NCBI RefSeq assembly: GCF_030445035.2
Contig: NC_080680.1
Coordinates: 96,105,157-96,169,156, forward strand
From: Dasypus novemcinctus
Lineage: Eukaryota > Chordata > Mammalia > Cingulata > Dasypodidae
Reading direction: 5' to 3'
DNA length: 64,000 bases
The position numbers and the translations under genes were made by a program. Of the stretch, positions 50,909 to 62,839 are shown piece after piece; position 1 is the stretch's first letter; each line of letters begins with the position of its first letter. Below the pieces are notes generated by a model, which made no database searches, was not told the origin of the DNA, and was given only the letters and a program-made list of their open reading frames with translations.

Positions 50909-52239
50909 ATTCAGCAAATCAAGCTGTCTCAGAGAGCTAGAGATTGGATGATAGGCTTACAGGAAATTGGGGGGGGGGGCGGAGAGGAATGCTGTGAGCT
51001 GATGCCTACAAGGGTGAAATCTATGATAAAGTGAAGGTAAGTAGTTGTGCCGGGAAGTGATAAGATGGAGTCATAAGGATGCTATTGGATGGGGCTTTGC
51101 AGGCTTGAGGGGGGCCTAGGTTTGGGAGGATGGGTTAGATGGTCCATGGAATTGGGGGGAAGTTTTGGGGGGAAGCAGGTGAACATGGGAGATTGTCAGG
51201 TATGTGGTTGAAACTATAATGTTGAGAAAACTCTTTAGAAAATATAACAAGGAAGTGTTAATCATTTAAGTTGTTTGACAGGGGTCATTGGCACAGCGTT
51301 CACATAGGGCAGGTTGCTAGGGAATGTGTGATTGCTCATCTTGTTATATTGTGTTATATCACTGGGTGGAGACACATATAATGAGCAGAAAAGTATTGTA
51401 CCCTCGTTCTGGGAGGCTTGATGTTCTCAGACAGAGGGAAGGGTGTCTTTTGAGACCATTGGTAGCTCCCAATTGGGGAGAACAGTCTAGTGTGTCAAGC
51501 CCTCAGCATTGTCGAAAGTATCTATGAGTCTGGTCCTTCAAGAATTGAAGCTTGGTTGTCACTGTGAGCCTGGAGGAGAGGGGAAGAGAGAAATAGAATA
51601 GATGGAAGAGGCAGTAACTGTGAGGCAAGGGAAGTGTTCCACAAGATCGAGCAATGATGGTTATAGGCCATGTTAAATTTCACCAAAAATTTATAAAAGT
51701 GCATAGTCTAAAATGTAAACCACAATGTAACTAAAAATTTAAGAAACTATACATTGTAAAATATAAACTATAAAGTAAACCAAAAGGGAACCATGGTTTG
51801 TAGCTATGTTTCAATACTTGTACATCATCTGTAGTAAATATAACATCCATATGTGGAATGATCATTGCTGGGAAAGGGAGAAAAGTTTTTGATGTTGGGT
51901 GTATGGGAGTCCCCTATATTGTATATGCGACTTTACTGTGATCTAAAACTTTTTAGAAGACAAAATAAAAAATTACAAAAATGGATATAGACACTGAGGA
52001 AGGAATGGAAAAGATTGCCTTGTCACTAGACATGAAGTGCAACACCTATTACAGTGAAGAAAGGCAAAATGTCCAAAACAAAGTTTTATGATATTTTTCA
52101 TTTTTAATACCCAATTTATTTTTTACTTTATTTTAGCATTTCTAAATTAGTATGTATTGTATTTCTAATTTTTAAACCTATCATTACTATTTCATTTTCC
52201 TACTAATTGAATTTGGCAATATATTAGGCTTCATTTTAG

Positions 52240-53835
52240 AAGAAGTTCTGGATCATAAAGGGGTTCAGTTGTGGCAGGGGAGGAACACTGGTGTCTGGAG
52301 TCACTGATGGGGGACACATGGTTGGGAGAGAGTTCTCCAGGGCATGTATATAGGGTATATAAAAATGTTTGGGTGTTCATTGAGTATTGTTCATTGAGTA
52401 GGTAGAGTTACACACAACAAGCGAATAGTGCTGAGTTCCTTGCTGGGGACCTCTGTCACATTTCCCAATGGAACAGCAACAATCCCCCAAGTGCAAGGGC
52501 AAAGACCAGTGAAGAAGGATGGGCCAATGATGGGCCCTTGATACTGATGACTATACTTATAAGACTGTGTGCATGACATTTCAACTAGGCTAAGAGTGGC
52601 ATGGTGCCTAAGGGTTACCTCCTGAGAGCCTCCATGTTGCTCAAATGTGTCCACTCTCTAAGCCAAACGCAGCATCTAAATGCATTACTTTCTCCTCAGC
52701 ATGGGACATGACTCCTGGAGTTGAGCTTCCCTGGCATCGAGGGATTACTACCAATCACTAGTTGGTGATGCAACTAGAAAAAGACCTTGAATAAAAGAGG
52801 GAAATGGCAAAGACAAATGAGTTATTAAAGCTAAGAGACTTCAAAATGAGTCAGGAGTTCATCAGAAGGGTCGCACTTATGCACATCTCAGCAGGATCCC
52901 AGAGATAGCCAATGTAGATACAACCTCAGTTACTGGTGCTCCTGAGGTCTACAGAGACATCCAGGCCCTACAGTCATGGCAGATGGCTCTGGAGTTGAGT
53001 GCCTTTTCAGTGGGCCCTAATTTAGAATTTGTACTCCTGAGTGTAATGGAGTTGGATTCTGATGTGACCTCTCTACACATGCCTCTTCTGTCACTTTTAG
53101 TGAGCCTATGGTTGGTGCTGGGGTTGGTGTATGCTCAGGAGACTTGAATCTCTAGACAGACCATGTGCCAGCTGGACCCTGAGCTTCAACAGAGCTGCAC
53201 ATCCTTATCTCTGGTTCATGGACTTACCCAGGTCAGCTAACAGGGAGGTGAAGATAGTCAACCACCACACCAGGGAACCACGAGTGTCTACAACTGCAAG
53301 CAGAATTGCATTCATCAGCCATGTGGAATCTAAGCCCCCTCTTGATCTAGAGGTGGAATGGACATCACCATCCCAGGGTCCACAGAATGGAGGAATAAAA
53401 TATGGATTAGAGTGGACTTACTGATATTCTACTATAAAACTATTGTGACTAGTAATAGATGAAATCGTAGCATGGAGATGGAGAAAGTGACCACAGTAGT
53501 TGTGGAGGGCAGCGAGAGGGAAGAAGAGATGTGACATGGGGGCATTTTTGGGACTCTGAGTTGTCCTAAATGATATTGCAGGGTCCGATGCTGGACTTCA
53601 TATATCCTGCCTTAACCTACTGAATATACTGGGAGAGAGTGTGAACTACAGGATAAACTATTATCTATGTGGTGCAGCAGTGCTCCAAAATGTGTTCACC
53701 AAGTGTGACGAGTGTGCCACAATGATGGAGGAGGTTGTTGGTGTGGGAGGAGTGGGACGGGGGAGAGGGGGTTTATGGGAACCTCTTATATTTTTTAATG
53801 CAACTTCTTTTGTGTGATGTATGTATCTTCCAAAA
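52240..53835 (+). mobile_element. Xenarthran non-LTR-like element, longest copy
   Basis: A 1.6-kb repeat whose parts recur at 20,090-20,660, 19,290-19,680 and 60,740-61,390. Landmarks: 'ggtgttcattgagtattg', 'cagcatgggacatgactcctgg', 'cctggcatcgagggattactacca', 'gtggaatctaagccccctcttga', 'gggggcatttttgggactc', 'gcagcagtgctccaaaatgtgttcacc', and a terminal block of G run, 'tatgggaacctcttatattttttaatg' and A-rich end, as at L1 3' ends here. I see no open frame with a known domain. It is either a long L1 3'UTR copied alone or a non-autonomous element that borrows an L1 end. Confidence 0.7.
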
Positions 53836-53849
53836 ATACAATTTACAAA

Positions 53850-53975
53850 AATGGTGGGCTCAGGGGGTGGTGAGTGGGGTATATGGGAACCTCTTATGTT
53901 TTTTTGTTTTTTAATGTAACTTTCTTTGTGATCTATTAACTTTAATTTTAAAGTGTAAAAAAAAAAGTAGAACAA
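53850..53975 (+). mobile_element. Second, nested L1-like 3' terminus
   Basis: Directly after the element above comes another G-rich run, 'gtatatgggaacctcttatgtt', 'ctttgtgatctattaact' and an A run. So either a very short second copy or a duplicated terminus lies there. Confidence 0.6.
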
Positions 53976-53984
53976 TTAGGCAGA

Positions 53985-54130
53985 AGACCAACAAGGAAAT
54001 AAAAACTTGGGCAATGCTTAATTTGCTAGGTAGACCTAGCTAATATCTATTGAACACTCAACCTAAGAATAACAGAATGGACATTCTTCTCAAATGCCAA
54101 AGATGAACTGTATGCCTCACTACAAGGTAA
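53985..54130 (+). mobile_element. Ancient L1 ORF2 endonuclease-region remnant
   Basis: A reading around 'aacaattaggcagaagaccaacaaggaaata' and 'aagaataacagaatggacattcttctcaa' matches the region between the GDFN and SSAHG parts of L1 ORF2. Strongly diverged from L1-A, -C and -D. Confidence 0.55.
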
Positions 54131-54589
54131 GCCTCAATAAATTTAAAAGGACTTATCTGAAAATATACGGATAGATCCTCAGACGTTTATGCAGAGTAAG
54201 ACAAGATAAGGAAAGGTCTGGGAATAGTTATTAATTGATGGGAAAAACACATCTAGTTGATAGCAAAGACTGATCTGCAATAGCTGAATGGCATACAAGG
54301 TGATTGCCATCTCTCATCGGAATTCAGGGAAATAGTTGACATCATGGTTGAAATACTATATCCAATATCCATAGTGACTGGTTTTATAGGAATTTGAAAA
54401 AAGAAACAAACATTTCACACCTGGAGATTAATCCTAATGAAGCAGGATATGAGCTTTAAGGACAGAACTCCAAGATTTTCAAAGGGAAAAATGAATAATA
54501 ATGTCAGATTTAGTTTAGGTAAGGTATTTATTTTTAAAAATCCCTACAAACAGAAAAATTAGAATGAGGGCTTAAACCTTTACAACAAG

Positions 54590-54810
54590 GTTCTGAATTT
54601 CAGCCTTTGGGAGAGTCCTGTTCTTTGGATTCTCTATCTAAGCATTAGGGATATTGGCTACTCTTTATATCTTTTATTCTGTATTCTGTAGCATTCTCTT
54701 CACTTCTTACTAGCCAGTTTCATGTTATAGTTTATATTAAACTTTTCCTGCTTTAATTACTGTGTGGTTTCTCAATCCTGATTGGACCCTGACTAATACA
54801 ATACTGGAGA
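54590..54810 (+). mobile_element. LTR 3' fragment (fossil)
   Basis: Ends 'gtgtggtttctcaatcctgattggaccctgactaataca', the kind of terminus seen on MaLR/ERVL LTRs. The upstream limit is unclear. Confidence 0.45.
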
Positions 54811-54969
54811 GAAAGGACTCATGAACCTGAAGACAGGTTTTAGAGAATACATAAGTTGATCACTGGTGAGAAAGAAGAAAGGAAAATTCTAATAAGAATA
54901 AGGCAACTGTGGGACATAGTCAAAAGATAGATTAGTATGCAATTGTAGCCCAAAAAGGAAAGAGAAATT

Positions 54970-55260
54970 AAATTAGAAACAATATTTTATGAGATAATGA
55001 CTGAGAATTTTCCAAAACCTCATAAAAGACAATCTACAAAAAACAAGAAAATATGTGAAACTATCAAAATAAATATAGAGAAAATTGTACTTAAACAGAG
55101 CATAGTGAAACTACTAAAAACAAAAAACAAAGAAAAATCTCTACAATATCTAGAAAAAAATATTTTCTTCAAACAAGCAACAAGAATTGAATCCAAATGG
55201 CAATGGAACAACTTATTTAAAAGCATAAAAAATATACCTTAAAAATGCGGACAGTATAAC
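54970..55260 (+). mobile_element. Ancient L1 ORF1 C-terminal remnant
   Basis: The frame 54,997-55,242 reads MTENFPKPHKRQSTKNKK...INIEKIVLKQSIVKLLKTKNKEKSL. This resembles the end of ORF1 in old mammalian L1 families (ENFP and IVKLLK-type segments). It is open by chance and not a host gene. Confidence 0.55.
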
Positions 55261-55276
55261 CATTTAAAATACCCAT

Positions 55277-55701
55277 GGGAAGCGGACTTGGCCTAGTGGT
55301 TAGGGAGTGGGTCTACCACATGCGAGGTCCGCGGTTCAAAACCCGGGCCTCCTTGACCTGTGTGGAGCTGGCCCATGCTCAGTGCTGATGCAAGCAAGGA
55401 AGCCGTGCCACACAGGGGTGTCCCCCGCTTAGGGGAGCCCCACGCACAAGGAGTGCGCTCCCTAAGGAGAGCCGCCCAGCACGAAAGAAAGTGCAGCCTG
55501 CCTAAGAATGGCGCTGCCCACACGGAGAGCTGACACAAGATGACAACAAAAAGAAATACTGATCCCCATGCCACTGACAACAACGGAAGTGGACAAAGAA
55601 GAAGACTCAGCAAATAGACACAGAGAACAGACAACCGGGGCGGGTGGGGGGGACGAGAAATAAATAAAATAAATCTTTAAAAATAAATAAATAAAATAAA
55701 A
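55277..55701 (+). mobile_element. DAS-SINE, full length, plus strand
   Basis: Begins 'gggaagcggacttggcctag' with an A-box-like 'tggcctagtggttaggg' and a B box 'ggttcaaaacc' in a tRNA-Ala-like head. The body follows, and an A-rich tail of (aaat)n/(aaaat)n at 55,660-55,700. A likely target-site duplication is 'taaaataccc' at about 55,265-55,274 and again at about 55,702-55,711. Confidence 0.92.
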
Positions 55702-55989
55702 TAAAATACCCTTGAAAATGAAGAGAAACAAACATATGTATTTGAAGCGATTTAAAAGAATTTATCAATAGATATATATCAAGTTATCAATAGACACACC
55801 ATAAAACAAACATTAAGAATTTTTTCATACAAAATGAAAATTATCCAATGAAAACAAAGAGACCCGAAAGATATCACAAGAACAAGAAAGACAAAGAAAA
55901 AGTAAGAATAAAATAAATGAATATTGGCTACACAAAAAGTTATAGCAGCATATTGTGATTAAAATTCATGAAAACGTTAAAAATTTAGG

Positions 55990-57125
55990 AGGGTATTTAA
56001 TAGAGATATTCTGGAATACGATTCAGCTGTAAGAAGAAATGAAATGGGGATGTATATGACAATATGGATGACCCTTGAGGACACTGTGTTAAGTGAAATA
56101 AGCCAGACACAAAAGGACAAATCATGTATGGCTTCACTAATATGAACTAAATACGGTGACAGAACTCATATAGGTAAACTCTGTAGTATAGGTTACTAGG
56201 AGGTAGAATGTGCATTGCAATGAGAGCTGAGGCTTAATGTATGTAGAATTTTTAATAATTTCTATTGTAAAATTGTGTAAATGAATAGAGTTGATATTAA
56301 CACATAATGAGTATGACTAACACTGCTGATTTATAAATGTAATTGTGGCTGAAAGGGGCAGTCTTTGGACATAAATGTCAATTGAAAGGAAGATAGAGGA
56401 GAATCTAGGGACTGTATGATGTAGTGATTTGGGTGGTGGATAAAGATCGTGATTACTAGTGTAAATATAAGAATGCTCTTCTTTCACAAAGTTTTAAGAC
56501 TATGGTGATTTAAAAAAGAATATGGTGATACATGGGAAAATTATGGCTAATATAGCTTATGGCTGATAGTTAATAGTAATTTTGTAACATTTTTGCAGCA
56601 ATGGCAAAGAAGAAACTAAATTCTAAGGGATAGCAATAAGGGAGGATATAAAGGTATGGTATTTTTCCTTTTGGAGTAATGAAAACATTCTAATCTTGAC
56701 TAAGGTGATGATAGCACAACTCTGTGATTAAAATGAGAGCCACCTAATGTATGCTTTGAATGTACTATGCAAAGCATGAGACTATGTAACAGTGAAACCT
56801 GTTGTGGAAGATGGACTATGATTAACAGAACAAATACGAGAATATTCTCTCATGAACTATAACAAATACATAATACTAATACAAGGTATTAATAATCAGG
56901 TAGGTTGAGGGAAAAATACACCAAATACAAGATATGGGCTATAGTTAATAGTAATATTTTGAAGATTTTCTTTCATAGTTTGTAAAAAATGTTTCATAAT
57001 GCAAGGTGTTAGTGGTGGGGTGATGTATGGGAGCCCTGTATGATTATATGCATGTTTGTTTTGCAAGTTCAGAACTTTTACTACATTATGTATTTTCACA
57101 TAAGATTAATATATTTCAATAAATT
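55990..57125 (+). mobile_element. 5'-truncated L1 of the L1-C type
   Basis: Starts within the last codons of ORF2 ('gaatacgattcagctgtaagaagaaatgaaat') and continues through a 3'UTR that matches 30,957-31,880 ('gataagagttgatRKtaacacat', 'gtaagttcacaatcttta', 'gtcaataaa...'). No coding capacity. Confidence 0.85.
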
Positions 57126-57880
57126 TTGTAAATAAAAAAATAGAGATTGAGTATTCTGCAGCTTAAGCATATTAAAGAGGGGTTAAGGTAATAAATTGCA
57201 TTAAACAGTATACAAGCCAAAATGCAAGAGTATTCTCTAGAGTAAGCACAAAAAATAATACTAAAATAATAGATAGCTAGGAAGTTAATAAATAAGACAA
57301 AATAACTAAAAATATAGCATTAATCTATAGAGGGAAATAAAATCAGAAAAAATATTAAAAAGATGTGTTCAATGGAAAACATAAGTAATATGGAAAAAAT
57401 AAATTAAATAGATCATGATTACATTGTGTATAGGCTAAATATTCCAGAATAACAAAAAGATTGCCAATCTACAAAAACAGAACAAAACCTAGCTGTTTAT
57501 TTACTATGGGTATATCACCAATGGAAGGACATGGAAAGATTTAAAATAAAAAGGTGGAACCTCTTATATTTTTGGAATGTAACATTTAAAAAAAAGAAAA
57601 CAAATAAAGCTCAATCATCTAAATATAAATAAATAAATAATAAAAAGATGTAAAAATAGCATGCAGACTCTAACCAAAAGAAAGCTAATATCAGAAGAAA
57701 TAGATTTTAAAGTAGGAGGCATTGCTAGAGATTAAGGGAAATGTCTCCTAATTTAAAAGGGTGCTTTTAAATGAATACCAGCTGGCTTCCTGAGGGGTGG
57801 GAGAGGGAGATTTGCATTGTAGAAATCGCCAGTTTCCATAGTATAAATATTCAACCATTCATCTCAGTTTTCCAGCTGCG
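57126..57880. other. AT-rich non-coding stretch with a short L1-like tail
   Basis: No gene seen. At about 57,555-57,610 'ggtggaacctcttatatttttggaatgtaacattt' plus an A-rich end looks like another severely truncated xenarthran/L1 3' end. Confidence 0.5.
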
Positions 57881-57884
57881 ATCA

Positions 57885-58265
57885 CATATACCATGAAATG
57901 TGTTGGCTCAGCAACAAGAATTTATTGACTCACAGTTTCAGAAGCTAGAAGGCTTCCTTCCTCCTGGGTATGCGAGCATTCTGGAGGGTTGGCAATCTTT
58001 GGCATTCCTTGGCATTCATATCATATAATGAGATCCTTTCCTTATTCTTCCAAGTTCCGTTTAGTTTCAGCTTCCCCATGGCCTTTTTTTCATGAAACCT
58101 CTAGAAATAGGATAAGGCCCAACCTCATTCAATCAGGCCACAGCCCAACCAAAAATAACATCTTTAAAAGGTACTATTTACAATGGGTTCACATCCACAA
58201 TAATGAATTAATATTAAGAATATTTTTTTCTGGGGTGCACAAACCCACCTATCAGAACTACTATG
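57885..58265 (-). mobile_element. LTR fossil, MaLR-like, minus strand
   Basis: On the plus strand: 'aacaagaatttattgactcacagtttcagaagctagaagg', then 'ataaggcccaacctcattcaatcagg', 'ttcacatccac', 'gggtgcacaaaccca', close to the reverse layout of MST/MLT-type LTRs. About 380 bp, old. Confidence 0.55.
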
Positions 58266-58745
58266 GCAAATTTAAATCAACCAACATGATGTCATTGAAT
58301 CTGAAGTTGTAAAGAGTTGTGTAGATGCAGTTTGCAAGATGAAGCAAGCCAGGTTCAGCATATCACTGCATAAAGAAGCCTAACAGTAATACTTCGCAAT
58401 ACTAAATTGGTCTTCAATAACACAGTTTCAAAATATTTAAAAAACTGACATTTAAAAGAAGAAATAGAAAAATTCACAATCATAATGGGAGATATTGAAC
58501 AAATGAATCTTATCTGAGAGATAGAACAAGAAGACAAAAATTAAATAAGAATAAAAGGTATCTAACAGCCCAAGTAACAAACTTGACATAGGTGACATAT
58601 TAAGAACAATGTACCCAGCAAGAGAATATACATTCTCTTAAAGTTATATAGAATTGTCAATTTCACATTATTTAAAGGAGATATATCTGATCATGCTCAT
58701 GACTGAAGAAAACAACAACAACAAACAAACAGAATTGAGTAATTT

Positions 58746-59684
58746 TCACTTAAAGAAGCTAGCTCTATTGGCAAGTATTCTCAGAGCTTGTTTCATATCT
58801 CTATTCCGCAAACTGTATATGAAGGGATTCAACATGGGGGTAATTATTGTGTACATCACAGAAGCAATTATGTCCTTGTCATTGGAGTTGACTGATGAGG
58901 AGAAAAAGTACACACCTGCAAGTGTCCCATAGTATAAAGACACCACAAAGAGATGGGAGCCACAGGTAGAAAGAGTTTTGAAGAATCTCTTGGTGGAGGG
59001 GACCTTCAGGACAGTGGTCCCAATGAGAATATAAGAGCCCAAGATACTACACAAAGAGAGGATGAAAAGCATTCCCCCCTCGCTGAAGATGATTAGTTCA
59101 TTGAGGGAGGTATCGGAGCAGGCCAGCTTCAGGAGAGCTGTGAGAGCACAGAAGAAGTGGGTGATGGTGTTGTCAGCACAGAATGACAGTTGGGCCAAAA
59201 AGACAGTGTGCAAAAGTGCATGGGCACAAGAAAAAAACCAGGACCCAGCCACCAACAAGACACACAGCTCCGCCCTCATGATGGTGGTATAGTGCAGAGG
59301 GTGACATATGGCCACATACCTGTCATAGGCCATTGCTGCAAGAAGAAAACTGTCAACAGAAGCAAATAATATGTAAAAATACATCTGGGAAATGCACCCT
59401 GCATATGGGATGGATTTGTGATTAGTCTGAATGTCCATCAACATCTTTGGGACAGTGACAGATGAAAAAGAGACATCAGTGATGGCCAAGTGGCTGAGGA
59501 AGAAGTACATGGGGGTGTGGAGGCGAGAGTCCAGCCTGATGAGCAGGATGATGAGCAGGTTCCCCAGCACCGTGGTGAGGTACATGCCCAGGAAGAGGGC
59601 AAAGAACATGCTCCGCTGCTCTGGCCGGATGGGGAGTCCCAGGAGGAGGAATTCAGACACACTACTCTGGTTCTCCCTCTCCAT
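58746..59684 (-). CDS. Olfactory receptor, family 1 (OR1J-like), intact
   Basis: An odorant-sensing class A GPCR that acts in the cilia of olfactory neurons and signals through Golf. The protein is 312 aa, the usual length, from the ATG at 59,684 to a TGA at 58,746. An N-glycosylation site (NQS) lies at residue 5. Further marks are GN at 41-42 (TM1), [10 protein letters not shown] at 55-64 (TM2), Cys97 and Cys179 for the TM3-ECL2 bridge with Cys169/Cys189, [10 protein letters not shown] at 118-127 (TM3), [18 protein letters not shown] at 227-244 (TM6) and [16 protein letters not shown] at 283-298 (TM7 and C-tail). All key residues are kept. A splice acceptor lies 20-25 bp upstream and a candidate 5' exon 3.1 kb upstream. 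Subfamily assignment is from memory of human OR1J proteins. OR1N or OR1L is less likely. Confidence 0.96.
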   Translation of the reverse strand: MERENQSSVSEFLLLGLPIRPEQRSMFFALFLGMYLTTVLGNLLIILLIRLDSRLHTPMYFFLSHLAITDVSFSSVTVPKMLMDIQTNHKSIPYAGCISQMYFYILFASVDSFLLAAMAYDRYVAICHPLHYTTIMRAELCVLLVAGSWFFSCAHALLHTVFLAQLSFCADNTITHFFCALTALLKLACSDTSLNELIIFSEGGMLFILSLCSILGSYILIGTTVLKVPSTKRFFKTLSTCGSHLFVVSLYYGTLAGVYFFSSSVNSNDKDIIASVMYTIITPMLNPFIYSLRNRDMKQALRILANRASFFK

Positions 59685-59702
59685 GCTGCTCTTTTGCCTA
59701 TG

Positions 59703-59710
59703 CTGAAACT
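59703..59710 (-). promoter_or_regulatory. Putative splice acceptor of the OR coding exon
   Basis: Minus strand: a pyrimidine-rich run (ctttttcactttccttagtttcag) offers two AGs, at 59,709-59,710 and 59,703-59,704, the latter 18 bases upstream of the ATG. OR genes usually have such an acceptor just before a single coding exon. No transcript evidence. Confidence 0.55.
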
Positions 59711-60199
59711 AAGGAAAGTGAAAAAGGTCAGACACCTGGGAATAATGAACATGGCCATAACATTATGGTCATGTCCTTTTAGTATGAAAATTATTAATTT
59801 TTAGTTATATTTCTGTTCATTTCTCACAACTTTCTGCCCATTCTGGCTCCCATGATTTATCAATCTCTCACAATAATCAAGAGTTATTTGCAAAAAAAAA
59901 AAAAATCCCAGGTACTATATTAAGTACTTAATATATATAGTAGTGGACAAGAAATGCAAAGCCTCTACATTCAAGAAATTTAAATTTTTATAGCAGATCA
60001 AATTCAAACCTCAGTACTTTACTATGGCTAAAATGTTAATTGGGCACCATGTGAAAGGGTTGTATAACTCTCTGAGCTGGACCAGAATTACTAACATTGG
60101 TCACAGATTTACAATGAAATTGGTTGTGTCCTAGATGATCAGAGCCATTTAAAATTCTCTGTAACTGAATTGTCCAGGCACATTAACAAATCAACATTA

Positions 60200-60425
60200 A
60201 TAATGATGCCAAATACTTATCCTTAAAATATGCTATGCTAAGCAATATGCCAACCAAGGATTTTAATTCTAATGAAGTACTCTCTGTAGCCCTAATAAGT
60301 AGATATTATTATACTCATTTTAGGTATGAGAAAGTGAAAACATGTGTTATTTAGGATGCAAAGGTACATAGTTCATACATACAACAGATGGAATTACAAT
60401 ATAAGTCTATCTGACCAAACCCATG
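60200..60425 (+). repeat. MIR SINE, plus strand
   Basis: 'ccctaataagtagatattattatactcattttaggtatgag' followed by an 'aaggtacatagttcata' and 'aagtctatctgacc' end follows the MIR core and 3' part (Leu/Val-type spacing as in the consensus). Old and diverged. Confidence 0.65.
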
Positions 60426-60739
60426 CTCTAGACTACTCTTCGTAGAAATCACACCTCTCGTTACTTAGAATAAACAGACACACCGTGTTATGTCATTACC
60501 TTTGTGCAAAATGTCCTTAGCTACCTGGTTAGAAAATTTTATCACTCATCTCTATATATCATACAATTTACAGAGAGTTTTCTCATAATTTAACTTCTCT
60601 TCGAACAAAACATAGTTATTTAGAGACTATGGTATACAAGGCATATATTACATCCTTCATTTTCTGAATATGACAACTCAGGCCAAAGAAATAAATGACT
60701 TAAAGAAGGTGGCTCACCCGAATTTCAGCAGTGTTGCAA

Positions 60740-61390
60740 CACCTACTCTCCTTTCATTGGACTTGCCCAGGACAATTAAAAATGACTGATGATGGATAAT
60801 GCCCATCCCAAAAAACAGAGAGTATGTACACTTGCATGCATGACAGTTCCATCCATCTGCCCCATGGGATCTTACTCCCCTCTCAATCAGAAACAGAGTG
60901 GGCATCACCATCCTAAAATCTTCAAGATTGAGGAATGAACAAATGTAAGGGGGAAAAAAATATGGAGTAAAGTAGATGTATTATTATTCTGGCAATGGAA
61001 GATCTTATAATATTGATATAAAGGTAGTGCTCACCAGCGGTTTTGAGAGGAGGGAGAAGGAAAAATGGGTGTAAGTTGTGGCATTTTGGAAACACTTCTA
61101 TTATTCTAAATGACATTGCAATGATGACTACGGTCCATTACACATTTTGTCAAAACCTGTAAAAATGTGCAGTGCCTAGCATATCCTATAATATAAACTG
61201 TTGACCACGGTTAGTAGCAATGCTTCAATATGTGTTCATCAATAATAACAAATATACCACACTAATGAAAGATGTTAATGGGGATCAGTGTGGAAGGAGA
61301 AAGGGGTGGGGTATATGGGAATCCCCCTGTATTTTCAATGAATCATTTATGTAATCTAAAATTCTTTAAAAATAAAATAATATAAATAAA
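60740..61390 (+). mobile_element. Xenarthran element, 3' part
   Basis: Aligns with about 53,270-53,835: a 'gtgggcatcaccatcc' stretch, 'ggaataaa/gaggaatgaac', 'gtggcattttggaaacac', 'gttagtagcaatgcttcaatatg', 'gggtatatgggaatcccc', 'atgtaatctaaaat' and an A-rich tail. It lies in the intron side of the OR unit and is absent from the matching place upstream of pseudogene 1, so it inserted after the units split. Confidence 0.7.
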
Positions 61391-61964
61391 TAAGGTGGTT
61401 CAGATGTTTAATATTGGAATCCAAATCTAAGGTTTTTTGGACTGGGAAGTTAAGCTAGGTAAGAATTACCAAACATATAGCCCTGAAGAGAGAATAAAGA
61501 CTAACATTCTCCCTCAAATATAGGAACATGACATCAAACCCCATAAAGGGCCACATAATTGCTCAGAGGCATTGGTTGTATCAGTTCATGGCACCAGAAG
61601 GACACAGACCTGATATGCTTAGGTGCAGTTGTTCTCTGACATATGCTATGTCAGCCTGCACCACAAGCTCAGGGATCTCAGAGAAAAATCACAAGGGATG
61701 AACCAGCCAGGAACCTTGATTCAGGCAGGACCTTGCATGAAGAATGTAGCTGGGTTGTTGCTCTGAGGAGGTGCAGACAGGAGGTTACGCTGTCACCTTG
61801 AGGTATGAAAGGGACACTTTGGATGGGCTTATTGCTCTGATTTGAATATAATCATCCCCAGATTAAGTGAAATAAGGAAACTCCATGACAACACACTGGA
61901 TTTAGAGAAAGACAATAAAAATACTTCTTCTTTACTGAGAACCAGTTACACAAAAAACATTTGT

Positions 61965-62140
61965 GTTGAATAAACGATATGTGTTCCCTCATTTAATCTT
62001 CAAAATAACATTATGTAGTAGGCACATTTACCCTTTATTTACCAGCGAGAAAACAGAATCTCAAGAGCTGAGAGTCACTTCCCAAGGATATAAAGAAATG
62101 TAAGGGCCAGAAGAAGGGCTGGGCCCAAGGTTGACTTACT
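61965..62140 (+). repeat. MIR SINE fragment
   Basis: 'ccctcatttaatcttcaaaataac', 'tttaccagcgagaaaacagaatc', 'gagtcacttcccaagga' follow the MIR consensus. It is at the same relative place as the MIR at 13,285-13,480 in unit 1. Confidence 0.7.
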
Positions 62141-62269
62141 GAGGACACTGAGCTCTTATTCACCAAAACATGTTCCCTCCCCAGTGGTGGAAATGCACTT
62201 GAATTTGAGAAACAGGAAAGGAAATATTTGAGTTCAGAATGGCCAGCCAGAACTTCCTAAAGCACAATC

Positions 62270-62830
62270 ATGAAATACACACACACACACACACTTAAAT
62301 TGATGATTGGGGACTCTTAACCACATTTGATCTATATCAATCCTAAGAAAAAGACAGTAACTGTGTGGTTCAGTTTCTGGCACATCATATAACTGCAACT
62401 CTTAATAATTCATAAGATTGAACACAATCACTATACACAAACCAAACACATACAAACTCTAATAACTGTAGAATCTCAACACCAACCTAAAACACCCAAA
62501 TACACATTCAAATCATACATAATATATGTAACTCATACTCTGAGTCTAGATTCATGCATGCAGGCACAGATTCAAAGCAAAAAAAAAAACACATAGGTCA
62601 CATACATTGCACAAAAAATCATATAGAAAAACATCAGTTAAACACACTTCCCTCTTCACATTCAAGCAATAAACAATACACTTGGTCACAAACATATACC
62701 CTCATCTTGGATAAAATTGACAAAGGAAACATACATATATCTACATTTCACATGTAAAGAATTACCACGCATACCCACTGGAAATATACATGCAGACCTA
62801 CAGTCAGGCAGAGACACAACTAGCCTAGTG
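62270..62830. repeat. CA-rich tract with an intact (CA)n core
   Basis: A clean (ac)9-10 run at about 62,275-62,295, followed by 500 bp of broken cacata/acacaa sequence. Matches the place of the larger tract at 13,600-14,640. Confidence 0.7.
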
Positions 62831-62839
62831 AAGGATTTC

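Larger units (their letters stand above)
45280..51975 (+). mobile_element. LINE-1 (L1-D), near full length, moderately decayed
   Basis: From about 45,280 the sequence matches the inner 5'UTR of L1-A (for example 'tttctgtgtgtactaattttggc' and 'tttatttctaacacctctattctgttt'). ORF1 follows (46,075-47,064), then ORF2 (about 47,104-50,908) and a 1-kb 3'UTR with a G run at 50,970-50,980 that parallels the L1-A 3'UTR. It ends in an A-rich tail near 51,975. The true 5' limit is uncertain and may lie further left. It is the same lineage as L1-A but older, with many breaks. Confidence 0.88.

Noticed and set aside
54997-55242. 81-codon Lys-rich frame as a possible small host gene
   Set aside because: The reading matches the C-terminal part of old L1 ORF1 and lies among other L1 debris.
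59431-59804. Polar frames antisense to the OR genes (also at 34,133-34,526 and 12,772-13,005)
   Set aside because: They are mirror frames of the conserved TM1-TM2 coding segment. They recur in all three paralogues only because the sense strand is conserved.
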